From BOG-908 sp964242595 (GTDB lineage Bacteria > Pseudomonadota > Alphaproteobacteria > Acetobacterales > Acetobacteraceae): 64,000 nucleotides of DNA. Both the position numbers and the translations under genes were made by a program. The stretch is from positions 25,176 to 89,175 of the forward strand of contig CAXTBC010000006.1 of NCBI GenBank assembly GCA_964242595.1. The letters are read 5' to 3'. This document shows positions 25,191 to 33,265 of the stretch, one piece after another; the first letter of the stretch is position 1; every line of letters begins with the position of its first letter. A model generated the notes under the pieces. That model was not told the origin of the DNA, made no database searches, and worked only from the letters and a program-made list of their open reading frames with translations.

Positions 25191-27074
25191 ATGCCATCTA
25201 GGATCGAAGACTACGCCATGATCGGCGACCGGCTGAGTGCCGCGCTGGTCGGGCGGGACGGCAGCATCGACTGGCTGTGCCTGCCGCATTTCGACAGCCA
25301 GGCGGTGTTCGCCGCCTTGCTGGGCAGCGCCGAGAACGGCTGCTGGGCGATCTCGCCGCAGGACACCCGCCCGCGCGGAGCGCACGAGGCGGTATCGCGC
25401 GGAGCGCACGAGGCGGTATCGCGCGGAGCGCACGAGGCGGTATCAGGCGGAGCGCAAGCCGGTACGCCGCGCGGGACGCGCCGGTACCAGGGCGACAGCC
25501 TGATCCTGGAGACCGTGTTCGAGACGCCCACCGGAACCGTGGCGCTGATCGACTTCATGGTTATGAACTCGGACCACCCTACGCTGATCCGCCTGGTGCA
25601 GGGGCGCACCGGCCGGGTGGCGATGCAGACCAACCTGGCGTTCCGGTTCGACTATGGTATCAGCGTCCCCTGGGTGACCCGGCTGGATGACCACTCCGGC
25701 CTGTGCGCGATCGCCGGCCCGAACATGGTGGTGCTGCGGACCGACGTGAAGCTACGCGGGCAGGACATGCGCACGCATGGAGACTTCACGGTGACGGCCG
25801 GGCAGACGGTGGCCTTCGTGCTCAGCTACGGTGAATCCCACAAGCCGCCACCGCCGCCGCTGGACCCTATGGCCGCCCTGGCAGACACGGCCGCCTACTG
25901 GACCGCGTTCATCGCACGCTGCGGGTACGAGGGGCCCTACAAGGCGGCGGTGCAACGCTCGTTGCTGACGCTGAAGGCGCTGACCTACGGGCCGACTGGC
26001 GGGATCGTGGCGGCGGTGACCACGTCGCTGCCCGAGCAGCTGGGCGGCCCGCGTAATTGGGATTACCGGTTCTGCTGGTTGCGCGATGCCAGCCTGACGT
26101 TGTTCGCGCTGATGAACGCCGGCTTCACCGAGGAGGCCGTAGCCTGGCGCGACTGGCTGCAGCGCAGCATCGCCGGCAGCGCAAGCCAGATCCAGATCAT
26201 GTACGGCCTGCACGGCGAGCGTTCGCTGGACGAGCGCGAGCTGCCTTGGCTGCCGGGCTACGAGGGCAGCGCGCCGGTGCGCGTCGGCAACGCGGCCAGC
26301 GGCCAGGTGCAGCTGGACGTATACGGCGAGGTGCTGGAAGCGCTGCACCAGGCGCGCCGGCGCGGGCTGAAGGCGGCCCCGCACGGCTGGGCCCTGCAGC
26401 GCAACATCGTCGAGCACCTGGCGACCATCTGGGACCAGCCCGACGAGGGCATGTGGGAAATACGCGGCTCGCGGCAGCACTTCACCTTCAGCAAGGTCAT
26501 GGCCTGGGTGGCGGTGGACCGGATGATCAAGGACGCGGTGCGCTACCACCTGCACGGTCCGGTGGACGCCTGGCGCAAGCTGCGCGAGGACATCCGCGAG
26601 CGTGTGCTGCGCGAAGGCTACGACCCGGTGCGCAACACCTTCGTGCAGTGTTTCGGCGGCCACGAGCTAGATGCGAGCCTGCTGCTGATTCCCTCGGTGG
26701 GTTTCCTGCCGGCCAGCGACCCGCGCGTGGTGGGCACGGTGGCCGCCATCGAGCAGGACCTGCTGGTGGACGGATTCGTGCTGCGCTACCGCACCCAGAG
26801 CAACGTGGACGGCTTGCCGCCGGGCGAGGGCGCGTTCCTGGCCTGCACCTTCTGGCTTGTGGACGCCTACGCGATGCAGGGCAGAACCGCCGAGGCACGC
26901 GCGCTGTTCGAACGGCTGCTGGGCCTGTGCAACGACGTGGGCCTGCTGGCCGAAGAGTATGACGCCGGCGCCAAGCGGCTGGTGGGCAACTTCCCGCAGG
27001 CGTTCAGCCACGTCGCGTTGGTGGCGGCGGCAACGACGTTGCAGCGCGGGGTAGCGATGAGCGAGGAGAAGTAG
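25191..27074 (+). CDS. Glycoside hydrolase family 15 protein (glucoamylase/trehalase type)
   Basis: The product has 627 residues starting MPSRIEDYAMIGDRLSAALV. An N-terminal beta-domain with DGSIDWLCLPHFDSQAVFAALLG precedes the (alpha/alpha)6 barrel. GH15 landmarks are GGPRNWDYRFCWLRDASLTLFAL, QPDEGMWEIRGSRQHFTFSKVMAW (general acid Glu) and GEGAFLACTFWLVDAYA (second catalytic Glu). No signal peptide is seen, so it is cytoplasmic, as for bacterial GH15 trehalases and glucoamylases that act on trehalose or dextrins. A 24-bp triplication (25374-25445) adds a RGAHEAVS repeat near residue 62, on a surface loop. The start is set by AAGGGGCG and homology. Confidence 0.92.
   Translation: MPSRIEDYAMIGDRLSAALVGRDGSIDWLCLPHFDSQAVFAALLGSAENGCWAISPQDTRPRGAHEAVSRGAHEAVSRGAHEAVSGGAQAGTPRGTRRYQGDSLILETVFETPTGTVALIDFMVMNSDHPTLIRLVQGRTGRVAMQTNLAFRFDYGISVPWVTRLDDHSGLCAIAGPNMVVLRTDVKLRGQDMRTHGDFTVTAGQTVAFVLSYGESHKPPPPPLDPMAALADTAAYWTAFIARCGYEGPYKAAVQRSLLTLKALTYGPTGGIVAAVTTSLPEQLGGPRNWDYRFCWLRDASLTLFALMNAGFTEEAVAWRDWLQRSIAGSASQIQIMYGLHGERSLDERELPWLPGYEGSAPVRVGNAASGQVQLDVYGEVLEALHQARRRGLKAAPHGWALQRNIVEHLATIWDQPDEGMWEIRGSRQHFTFSKVMAWVAVDRMIKDAVRYHLHGPVDAWRKLREDIRERVLREGYDPVRNTFVQCFGGHELDASLLLIPSVGFLPASDPRVVGTVAAIEQDLLVDGFVLRYRTQSNVDGLPPGEGAFLACTFWLVDAYAMQGRTAEARALFERLLGLCNDVGLLAEEYDAGAKRLVGNFPQAFSHVALVAAATTLQRGVAMSEEK
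25374..25445 (+). repeat. In-frame 24-bp tandem repeat, three units, inside the GH15 gene
   Basis: Each unit encodes RGAHEAVS. The units run 25374-25397, 25398-25421 and 25422-25445, and the last differs only in the third base of the Ser codon. A degenerate fourth start (GGAQAG) follows. The copies are otherwise identical at DNA level, so the expansion is recent. Confidence 0.95.
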
Positions 27075-27125
27075 CGCAGTCGTGTTGTGTAGGTGCTGCG
27101 AAGGAGCATCCGCTTCCAGCAGAGT

Positions 27126-27160
27126 CTTGCGTCTTTCCTTTAGAAAGAAGGCTTTCCTTG
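27126..27160. repeat. Degenerate family B hairpin (B5)
   Basis: CTTTCCTTTAGAAAGAAGG is followed by CTTTCCTTGCC, a weakened single arm. It lies between the GH15 and holB genes and contains AGAAGG, the likely ribosome site of holB. Confidence 0.65.
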
Positions 27161-27164
27161 CCTG

Positions 27165-28166
27165 ATGCTCCCAACCCCCCGCGAGAACAGCCATCTGATC
27201 GGCCATGAAGCCGCGGAAGCCGCCCTGCTAGAGGGCCTGCGTGGCGGCCGGCTGCACCACGCATGGATGATCACCGGGCCGGAGGGGGTGGGCAAAGCCA
27301 CGCTGGCTTACCGCTTTGCCCGCCGTCTGCTGGCCGGCGGCACGGCCACGCTGGAAATGCCGCCCACCGACCCGGTGTTCCGCCGCGTGGCGGCCGGCAC
27401 GCATGCGGACCTGCTGACCATCGAGCGTGTATGGGACGAGAAGAAGAAGCGGCTAAAGAAGCAGATCGCCGCCGAGACGGCGCGCGAGATCCCTCCCTTC
27501 CTGCACCTGACGCCTGCCGAGGGCGGCTGGCGCGTGGTGGTTCTGGACGGTGCCGAGGACCTGAACCCGCAATCGGCCAACGCGCTGCTGAAAGTGCTCG
27601 AGGAGCCGCCCGCCCGGGCCGTGCTGATCCTGGTGTGCTCGGCCGCCGGCCGGTTGCTGCCCACGCTGCGCAGCCGGTGCAGGCAACTGAGCCTGGCGCC
27701 GCTCGGCGGCGAGCAGATGAAGCAGGCGCTGGCGCTTTACCTCCCAGGCGTGCCGCAGGCGGACCGGGAGGCACTGGCGGCTTTGTCCGAAGGTGCCCCC
27801 GGACGCGCTCTGGCGCTGGCGGAGGATGGCGGGCTGAAGATCGCCGCACTGGTAAGCGAGGTGCTGGACACGGCGCCCGACGTGGCCCTGCTGCGCGGCT
27901 ATGAGATGGCCGACGCGCTGCGCGATCAGGCGGCGTTCGAGACGTTCATGGGGCTGCTGCAGCGGGGCATCGCGGCGGCGGTGAGCGCCAGCGTGCGCGG
28001 CACGGCGGATGCAGCGCAGCGCCGGCTGGCGGACGCCAGGCCGCTGGTGCGCTGGGCGGAGACGGCCGAGGCGATCGGCCGGCTGGCCGAGGAGACGGAG
28101 CGGTCGAACATGGATCGGCGGCAGGCGGTGGTTGCGGGACTGGCCCTGGTGCGGGCGGGATCTTGA
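27165..28166 (+). CDS. holB: DNA polymerase III subunit delta'
   Basis: The product is a 333-residue clamp-loader subunit of the AAA+ superfamily. It shows the degenerate Walker A GPEGVGKATLAYRFA, a Walker B-like WRVVVLDGAEDLNPQSANALLKVLEEPP and the SRC motif PTLRSRCRQL, all typical of delta'. It helps load the beta sliding clamp. In most alphaproteobacteria tmk lies upstream; here a GH15 gene is in that place. metG, tatD and the MBL gene follow, as in the conserved cluster. The ATG at 27165 is preceded by a repeat-derived AGAAGG at 13 bp. Confidence 0.93.
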   Translation: MLPTPRENSHLIGHEAAEAALLEGLRGGRLHHAWMITGPEGVGKATLAYRFARRLLAGGTATLEMPPTDPVFRRVAAGTHADLLTIERVWDEKKKRLKKQIAAETAREIPPFLHLTPAEGGWRVVVLDGAEDLNPQSANALLKVLEEPPARAVLILVCSAAGRLLPTLRSRCRQLSLAPLGGEQMKQALALYLPGVPQADREALAALSEGAPGRALALAEDGGLKIAALVSEVLDTAPDVALLRGYEMADALRDQAAFETFMGLLQRGIAAAVSASVRGTADAAQRRLADARPLVRWAETAEAIGRLAEETERSNMDRRQAVVAGLALVRAGS

Positions 28167-28192
28167 CCCTGTGGAGCTTTGGCGGGTAGCGC

Positions 28193-28472
28193 AAGCATGG
28201 GGCTCTGCCCCAAACCCCAATAGGGCCTCGAGGCCCCGGACCCCCGTATGTCAGAGATCCTCTAACGAATGGGTTCTAAGAGGCTGTTTGAAAACTCTTA
28301 TCCAAAGCCCCGAGTCGCTCAATCCTTGCCGGTAGAAGGCGAATTCAGCCTGAATTGTGGTATGTAGCTACCGCTTTCGTCGGATTTCGGCGCTCCCCAG
28401 GCAGCTTGTGTGAGTTTTCAAACGGACTCTAAGGACTTGTCCTTAGCGGGGTCCAGGGCAGAGCCCCTGGCC
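28193..28472 (+). repeat. Family A repeat copy A5, split by a MITE
   Basis: The first half (GGGGCTCTGCCCC, GGGCCTCGAGGCCC, TTCTAAG) runs to 28279 and the second half (CTAAGGACTTGTCCTTAG, CCAGGGCAGAGCCCCTGG) starts at 28429. The interruption is at the same internal site as in A4. It lies between holB and metG, which are in tandem. Confidence 0.9.
28280..28428. mobile_element. 149-bp MITE, second copy, inserted in repeat A5
   Basis: The left end is AGGCTGTTTGAAAACTC and the right end GAGTTTTCAAACGGACT, with direct CTAAG copies at 28275-28279 and 28429-28433. Its reverse complement matches the 21472-21619 copy along its full length with roughly a dozen differences. It has no open frame. Confidence 0.88.
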
Positions 28473-28491
28473 TCCCTTTCCAAAGGTCAGA

Positions 28492-30030
28492 ATGAACTAC
28501 TACCTCACCACGCCTATCTTCTACGTCAACGGCCCGCCGCATATCGGCCACGCCTACACCGCCGTTGCCGCCGACGTGGTAGCCCGTTTCAAGCGGCTCG
28601 ACGGGGTGGACACCTACTTCCTCTCCGGGACTGACGAGCACGGCCAAAAGGTGGAAAAAGCCGCAGCCGACGCCGGCCTGGCGCCCCAGGTGTTCACAGA
28701 CGGCATCTCAGGACAATTCGCCAACATGTTGGCGACGTTGGACATCTCCAACGACGACTTCATCCGCACCACCTCGCCGCAGCACAAGGCGGGCGCCACC
28801 GCGTTGTGGGAGAAGCTGGCCGCCTCGGGCGACATCTACCTGGGCCACTACGAAGGCTGGTATGCCGTCCGCGACGAGGATTTCTACAGCGCCGACGACG
28901 TGGTGACCTTGGAAGACGGCACGAAGCTGGCGCCGACCGGCGCGCCGGTGGAGTGGGTGAGGGAGCCCAACTACCTGTTCCGCCTTTCGGCCTACCAGGA
29001 CCGGCTGCTGGCGCATTACGAGGCCAACCCGGATTTCGTAGGACCGACCGGCAAGCGTCGGGAGATGCTCAGCTTCATCCGCTCCGGCCTGCGGGACCTG
29101 TCGGTCAGCCGATCTAGCTTCCGTTGGGGCGTGCCGGTGCCCGGCGACGCGGACCACGTCATGTATGTGTGGCTGGACGCGCTGGCCAACTACATCACGG
29201 CGCTCGGCTATCCGGACACTGACGGAGCACTCTGGCGGTTCTGGCCGGCCGACCTGCATCTCGTGGGCAAGGACATCCAGCGGTTTCATGCCATCTACTG
29301 GCCCGCCTTCCTGATGGCGGCCGGGCTGCCGCTGCCACGCCGGATCTTTGCCCATGGCTGGTGGACGATCGACGGGCAGAAGATGAGCAAGTCGATCGGA
29401 AACGTCGTCGATCCCATTGATCTTGTGGTAAAATACGGCGCTGATCCAGTGCGCTTCTTCCTGTTGCGCGAGGTCCCGTTCGGCAACGACGGCGACTTCA
29501 CCCACCGCGCGTTGACCGGCAGGCTGAACACGGACCTGGCCAACGGGATCGGCAACCTGGCCCAGCGCACGCTGACACTGATCGCAAAGAACTGCGGCGG
29601 CGTGCTGCCGAACGCTGGACCACGCACCGAGGCTGACGACGCGCTGCTCGACCTTGTGGCGGCCCTGCCGGACAGGTTGCGGACGCAGGTGGACCGGCAG
29701 GCGCTGAACGAGGCGTTGGACGAAGTGTGGCGGGCGATCCGGGCCGCCGACGGCTACATCGACCAGATGGCTCCTTGGTCTTTGCGCAAGACGGACACGG
29801 TGCGCATGGACCACGTGCTGCGGGTGCTGGCCGAGGCGATCCGGGGCGTAGCCATCGTGCTTCAGCCGTTTATGCCGTCCAGCATGGCGCGCCTGCTGGA
29901 CCAGCTAGGCGTGCCGGCGGGCGCCCGCCTCCTATCCCACGCGGCCACACCGTTGCCGGACGGGATCAGCCTGCCGCCGCCGCAGGGGCTGTTTCCGAGG
30001 TTTGTCGAGGAAGCCGGTGCAAAGCCTTGA
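28492..30030 (+). CDS. metG: Methionyl-tRNA synthetase
   Basis: The product is a 512-residue class I tRNA synthetase. The HIGH motif is PPHIGHAYTA near residue 18 and the KMSKS motif is GQKMSKSIGNVVDP. Family blocks FLSGTDEHGQKVEKAA and PNYLFRLSAYQDRLLAHYE are present. The zinc-knuckle CxxC pairs of the long form are absent and no C-terminal tRNA-binding domain is fused, so it is the short alphaproteobacterial type. It charges initiator and elongator tRNA-Met. Its TGA overlaps the tatD ATG by one base (TGATG), so the two are translationally coupled. Confidence 0.96.
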   Translation: MNYYLTTPIFYVNGPPHIGHAYTAVAADVVARFKRLDGVDTYFLSGTDEHGQKVEKAAADAGLAPQVFTDGISGQFANMLATLDISNDDFIRTTSPQHKAGATALWEKLAASGDIYLGHYEGWYAVRDEDFYSADDVVTLEDGTKLAPTGAPVEWVREPNYLFRLSAYQDRLLAHYEANPDFVGPTGKRREMLSFIRSGLRDLSVSRSSFRWGVPVPGDADHVMYVWLDALANYITALGYPDTDGALWRFWPADLHLVGKDIQRFHAIYWPAFLMAAGLPLPRRIFAHGWWTIDGQKMSKSIGNVVDPIDLVVKYGADPVRFFLLREVPFGNDGDFTHRALTGRLNTDLANGIGNLAQRTLTLIAKNCGGVLPNAGPRTEADDALLDLVAALPDRLRTQVDRQALNEALDEVWRAIRAADGYIDQMAPWSLRKTDTVRMDHVLRVLAEAIRGVAIVLQPFMPSSMARLLDQLGVPAGARLLSHAATPLPDGISLPPPQGLFPRFVEEAGAKP

Positions 30031-30809
30031 TGCTGATCGATTCGCACTGCCACCTCGACTACTTCACCGAGGCGGAGAGGCCGGACGTGCTGGCGCGCGC
30101 GCGCGCTGCCGGCGTAGGCGGCCTTGTGACCATAGGCACCAGGCTGTCGCGTGCGGCCGAGCAGTTGGCGCTCGCCACTGCGGTTCCCGGATCGTGGTGC
30201 ACCGTCGGCACTCATCCGCACCACGCCGCCGAGGAGGAAATGCCATATGAACAGGCGTTTATGGACCTCGCCGCCCATCCGAAGGTGATCGGGATCGGGG
30301 AGGCGGGGTTGGACTATTTCTACGACCGTGCGCCTCATGACGTGCAGGCCGAGGTGTTCCGCATCCAGATACGAGCGGCCCGGCGCTCCGGCCTGCCGAT
30401 CTGCATCCACACCCGCGATGCCGACGCGGACACCATCGCCATCCTGGAAGAGGAGCGGGACCGGGGCGGCGCGTTTGACTTCCTGCTGCACTGCTTCAGT
30501 TCCGGCCGTGCGCTGGCTGAGCGTGCGGTGGCGATCGGCGGGTTCGTGAGTTTCTCGGGCATCCTGACGTTTCCCAAGTCGGGCGAATTGCGGGCGATCG
30601 CCGCCGACCTGCCGGCGGAACGTCTGCTGGTGGAGACGGATTCACCTTATTTGGCGCCGGTGCCGTTCCGTGGCAGGCGCAACGAGCCGGCTTACGTGGC
30701 GCATACCGCACGGGTGCTGGCCGAGGTTCGAGGGATGGAGGTGGAAGCCCTGGCCGAGCTGACGACCAGGAACTTCGGGCAGCTGTTCAAGAAAGCTGTT
30801 CTTTCTTGA
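30030..30809 (+). CDS. TatD-family metal-dependent deoxyribonuclease
   Basis: The product is a 259-residue TIM-barrel hydrolase. Metal-binding motifs are IDSHCHLDYF at the N-terminus, GIGEAGLDYFYD, PICIHTRDAD, LLHCFSSG and LVETDSPYLAPVPFRGRRNEPAY. TatD-like enzymes have 3'-5' exonuclease or related activities in DNA repair and stress. The start overlaps the metG stop. The final residues (KKAVLS) are coded by the beginning of a family B element. Confidence 0.94.
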   Translation: MLIDSHCHLDYFTEAERPDVLARARAAGVGGLVTIGTRLSRAAEQLALATAVPGSWCTVGTHPHHAAEEEMPYEQAFMDLAAHPKVIGIGEAGLDYFYDRAPHDVQAEVFRIQIRAARRSGLPICIHTRDADADTIAILEEERDRGGAFDFLLHCFSSGRALAERAVAIGGFVSFSGILTFPKSGELRAIAADLPAERLLVETDSPYLAPVPFRGRRNEPAYVAHTARVLAEVRGMEVEALAELTTRNFGQLFKKAVLS

Positions 30810-30906
30810 GAAACCGGTCGTCATTTCCGCGCGGCATCTCAACCGTCCAAGCCAAAACTTTCGAAGGTTTTTTGCTTCTTTATTTAAAAAAAGAAGTCCT
30901 TCCTTG
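30787..30906. repeat. Family B repeat, complete but degenerate copy B6
   Basis: The left arm is AAGAAAGCTGTTCTTTCTTG and the right arm TTTTTTGCTTCTTTATTT followed by AAAAAAAGAAG, with a ~55-bp spacer. It contributes the tatD stop codon and the purine-rich sequence before the MBL start. Confidence 0.78.
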
Positions 30907-31686
30907 CTGGTAACCCTCCTTGGCACCGGTGGCTCAGCCGGCGTTCCCAGCCTGGGCGGCCAGGACGGCCGAGGCGATTGGGGAACCTGCGACCCGGCCG
31001 AGCCGCGCAACCGGCGCACCCGATCCAGCATCGTCATCCAGACGCCAGAGGGGCGCATCCTGGTGGATACCGGGCCGGACATGCGGACGCAGTTGCTGGC
31101 CTGCGGTGTGCCGCGGATCGACGCCATCGTGTTCACCCACGCGCATGCCGACCACATGACGGGGCTGGACGACGTGCGGCTGCTGAACCGCATCGCCGGG
31201 CGGCCGCTACCGGCCTACGCCACGACCGCAACGCGCGCAGATCTCGAGCGACGGTTCGACTACGCGTTCCGTCCGTGGACCCCGCCATACTTCTACCGGC
31301 CGGTGATCGACATGCGGGCGATCGCCCCGGGCGAGGCGATCTCGGTCTGCGGCGCACGCGTGCAGACTTTCGACCAAGACCATCACGTGATGCACACGCT
31401 GGGGCTACGGGTCGGCAACTTCGCCTACTCGACGGACGTGGTTCGGCTGGACGAGGCAGCGTTTGCGGCTTTGCAGGGTGTCAAGACGTGGGTGGTGGGG
31501 TGCTTCCAGCCCGAGCCGCATTTGACGCACGCCCATGTCAACTTGGTGCTGGAATGGCGGGTACGGCTTGGGGTCGCGCGCACGGTGTTGACGCATATGG
31601 GCAACGGGATGGACTACGCGACCTTGCGGCGCGCTTTGCCGGCTGGTGTGGAGCCGGGGTTCGACGGCATGGTGCTGAAGGTATGA
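30904..31686 (+). CDS. MBL-fold metallo-hydrolase (PhnP/RNase Z-like subgroup)
   Basis: The product has 260 residues. The metal-binding motif is THAHADHMTG, with further ligands in QDHHVMHTLG and THMGNGMDY. The N-terminal VTLLGTGGSAGVPSLGG matches the group that follows holB, metG and tatD in alphaproteobacteria. The precise reaction is unknown; relatives hydrolyse cyclic phosphodiesters. The only well-placed start is TTG at 30904, right at the end of the family B element, which supplies AGAAG as ribosome site. Confidence 0.88.
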   Translation: MLVTLLGTGGSAGVPSLGGQDGRGDWGTCDPAEPRNRRTRSSIVIQTPEGRILVDTGPDMRTQLLACGVPRIDAIVFTHAHADHMTGLDDVRLLNRIAGRPLPAYATTATRADLERRFDYAFRPWTPPYFYRPVIDMRAIAPGEAISVCGARVQTFDQDHHVMHTLGLRVGNFAYSTDVVRLDEAAFAALQGVKTWVVGCFQPEPHLTHAHVNLVLEWRVRLGVARTVLTHMGNGMDYATLRRALPAGVEPGFDGMVLKV

Positions 31687-31970
31687 CGCCGGACGCAACA
31701 CGCACCCAATTGGCATAATATTTCTTCTGTGACTTTCTGGGCTGGCGATTAATTGATCGAACAGCAACGTTCCAAGCTACGACACCCGCCTGCTGACCAC
31801 ATCGAGCAAGTATAGCCATCGCATAACGACCGGTAGCCAAGAGGAAAATCAACTTGAACGCGAGCTTCGCTTGCGGAAGTATGACTTTCGCATGTCAAGC
31901 TTATGAAGTAGGTTGATTGCCGCGCGTGACGCAGTATGTGTGCTCAAGCGCTGTTTTGTGAAATGAGAGA
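31687..31970. other. Long AT-richer leader region before the cold-shock gene
   Basis: This ~284-bp stretch is clearly lower in GC than its surroundings and has no credible gene. It probably contains the promoter and a long 5' leader of the cold-shock gene, as in other csp genes. I cannot mark a promoter with confidence. Confidence 0.4.
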
Positions 31971-32600
31971 ATGTCCCAACCTGCTCGCCGACCCTACCAG
32001 CCACGCCGCCGTGGCTTCGATGACGACCAGCCGTCCGCACCCGACATCAACTGGGGTGCCCTGAACGGCGGCGGTGGCAACCGCTCCGGCGGCGCGCCGG
32101 CCGCATTCGGCCCTAGCCAGTCCGCCACGGTGAAGTGGTTCAACTCCGAAAAAGGCTTCGGCTTCGTCGCTATGGGCGACGGTTCGGGCGATGCCTTCCT
32201 GCACTGCGCCGTGCTGCAGCGTGCCGGGCACGACAGCGTGGGCGAAGGCGCCTCCCTTGAGGTGCGCGTCGGCCCGGGCCAGAAGGGCCTGCAGGTGACC
32301 GAGGTGGTCAGCGTAGATCAGACAACTGCAGCCCCTGCCCGCTCCGCTCGTCCGGCCGCCGGTCCCCGGCAGGACCGTGCCGCACCTTCCGGTCCCACGG
32401 TCGAGACCACGGGCACCGTCAAGTGGTTCAACCCGACCAAGGGGTTCGGCTTCATCGCACCGCAGGACGGTAGCAAGGACATTTTCGTCCACATGTCCGT
32501 GCTCGGCAGCCTGCGCACCCTTAACGAGGGCCAGGTGGTGCGCGTCTCTGTCCGCCAGGGCGCCAAGGGCCCGGAGGCAGGCAGCGTCTCGGAGATGTAG
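31971..32600 (+). CDS. Cold-shock protein with two CSD domains
   Basis: The product has 209 residues. A basic N-tail (SQPARRPYQPRRRGF) and a Gly-rich linker precede CSD1 (~51-113; TVKWFNSEKGFGFV and DAFLHC) and CSD2 (~147-205; TVKWFNPTKGFGFIA and DIFVHM). The RNP1 and RNP2 motifs are intact in CSD2, and in CSD1 RNP2 is slightly altered (AFLHC for VFVH). Double-CSD proteins are common in alphaproteobacteria, as in Caulobacter CspC/CspD, and act as RNA chaperones. The gene is monocistronic with a long AT-rich leader. Confidence 0.93.
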   Translation: MSQPARRPYQPRRRGFDDDQPSAPDINWGALNGGGGNRSGGAPAAFGPSQSATVKWFNSEKGFGFVAMGDGSGDAFLHCAVLQRAGHDSVGEGASLEVRVGPGQKGLQVTEVVSVDQTTAAPARSARPAAGPRQDRAAPSGPTVETTGTVKWFNPTKGFGFIAPQDGSKDIFVHMSVLGSLRTLNEGQVVRVSVRQGAKGPEAGSVSEM

Positions 32601-33265
32601 GCTGCGCTGGCCATGGGGTCAGGATGAACGTGAAGGGCTGCCGGCGGGAGATAGCTGGCAGCCTTTCTCGTTTTTATAATCGTATACCTCAACAGTCCGA
32701 TGTTCGAAGTAAACGTGAAGCTCTGCCGCAAACTGCGTAGTGCGCAGCACGAATTCGCGTGATGGCGCTCTTGGCTCCGCCCCCACTGTCTGGAACAAGG
32801 TGAGAGCGCTGGCCTTCTGCTTAGGGTGCCCACTCGTCGGGCGCGAGTTCGAAGCCCGAACACGCGAAGACCGAACACGCGAAGAACGGCGCCACGACAC
32901 AGCTGACCAAGCTCCAGGCGCCCACCCTGCAAGCTTCCTGCCAGGCAAAGGCCGGAACCGTCGCTGCAGCCCTTCTCCGGCGCCGAGATCCGGGCCGAGG
33001 CGGAGTTGCTGCCTGACCGCTCCAGGCACAGCCAGATCGAGCAGCAACGGCGCGCCCGCATGCCACAGTCAAATCTCGGCGGCGTCCACCCGGTGCCAGG
33101 CGGAGCGCTCGCCGGCCGCCAGCAGGACAGGATGCTGGTGGCAGCACCCTGCCGCCGTCGGCCGGCCGGTCAGGCCACAGCTCGCGGGTAGTGGCCGCCC
33201 TCGGGTGCGGCAAGAGGCCGAGCGCCGCGCAAACGGCCTTGGTATCCTGAGGAGTGCAAGGTCGA
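32601..33265. other. 665-bp region with no confident gene; probable decayed sequence
   Basis: Several overlapping frames are open on both strands but none has consistent codon bias or a recognised motif. 32718-32800 is a degraded family A element with the GTGCGCAGCACG insert also seen in A2. A short direct repeat (CCGAACACGCGAAGA, about 32866 onward) occurs next to it. The rest may be a pseudogene read on the minus strand. Confidence 0.4.
32718..32800 (+). repeat. Degenerate family A repeat (A9)
   Basis: GAAGCTCTGCCGCAAAC, GTGCGCAGCACG and GCGTGATGGCGCTC run in the same order as in A2, but the hairpins have decayed. It shows that the family is old in this genome. Confidence 0.55.
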
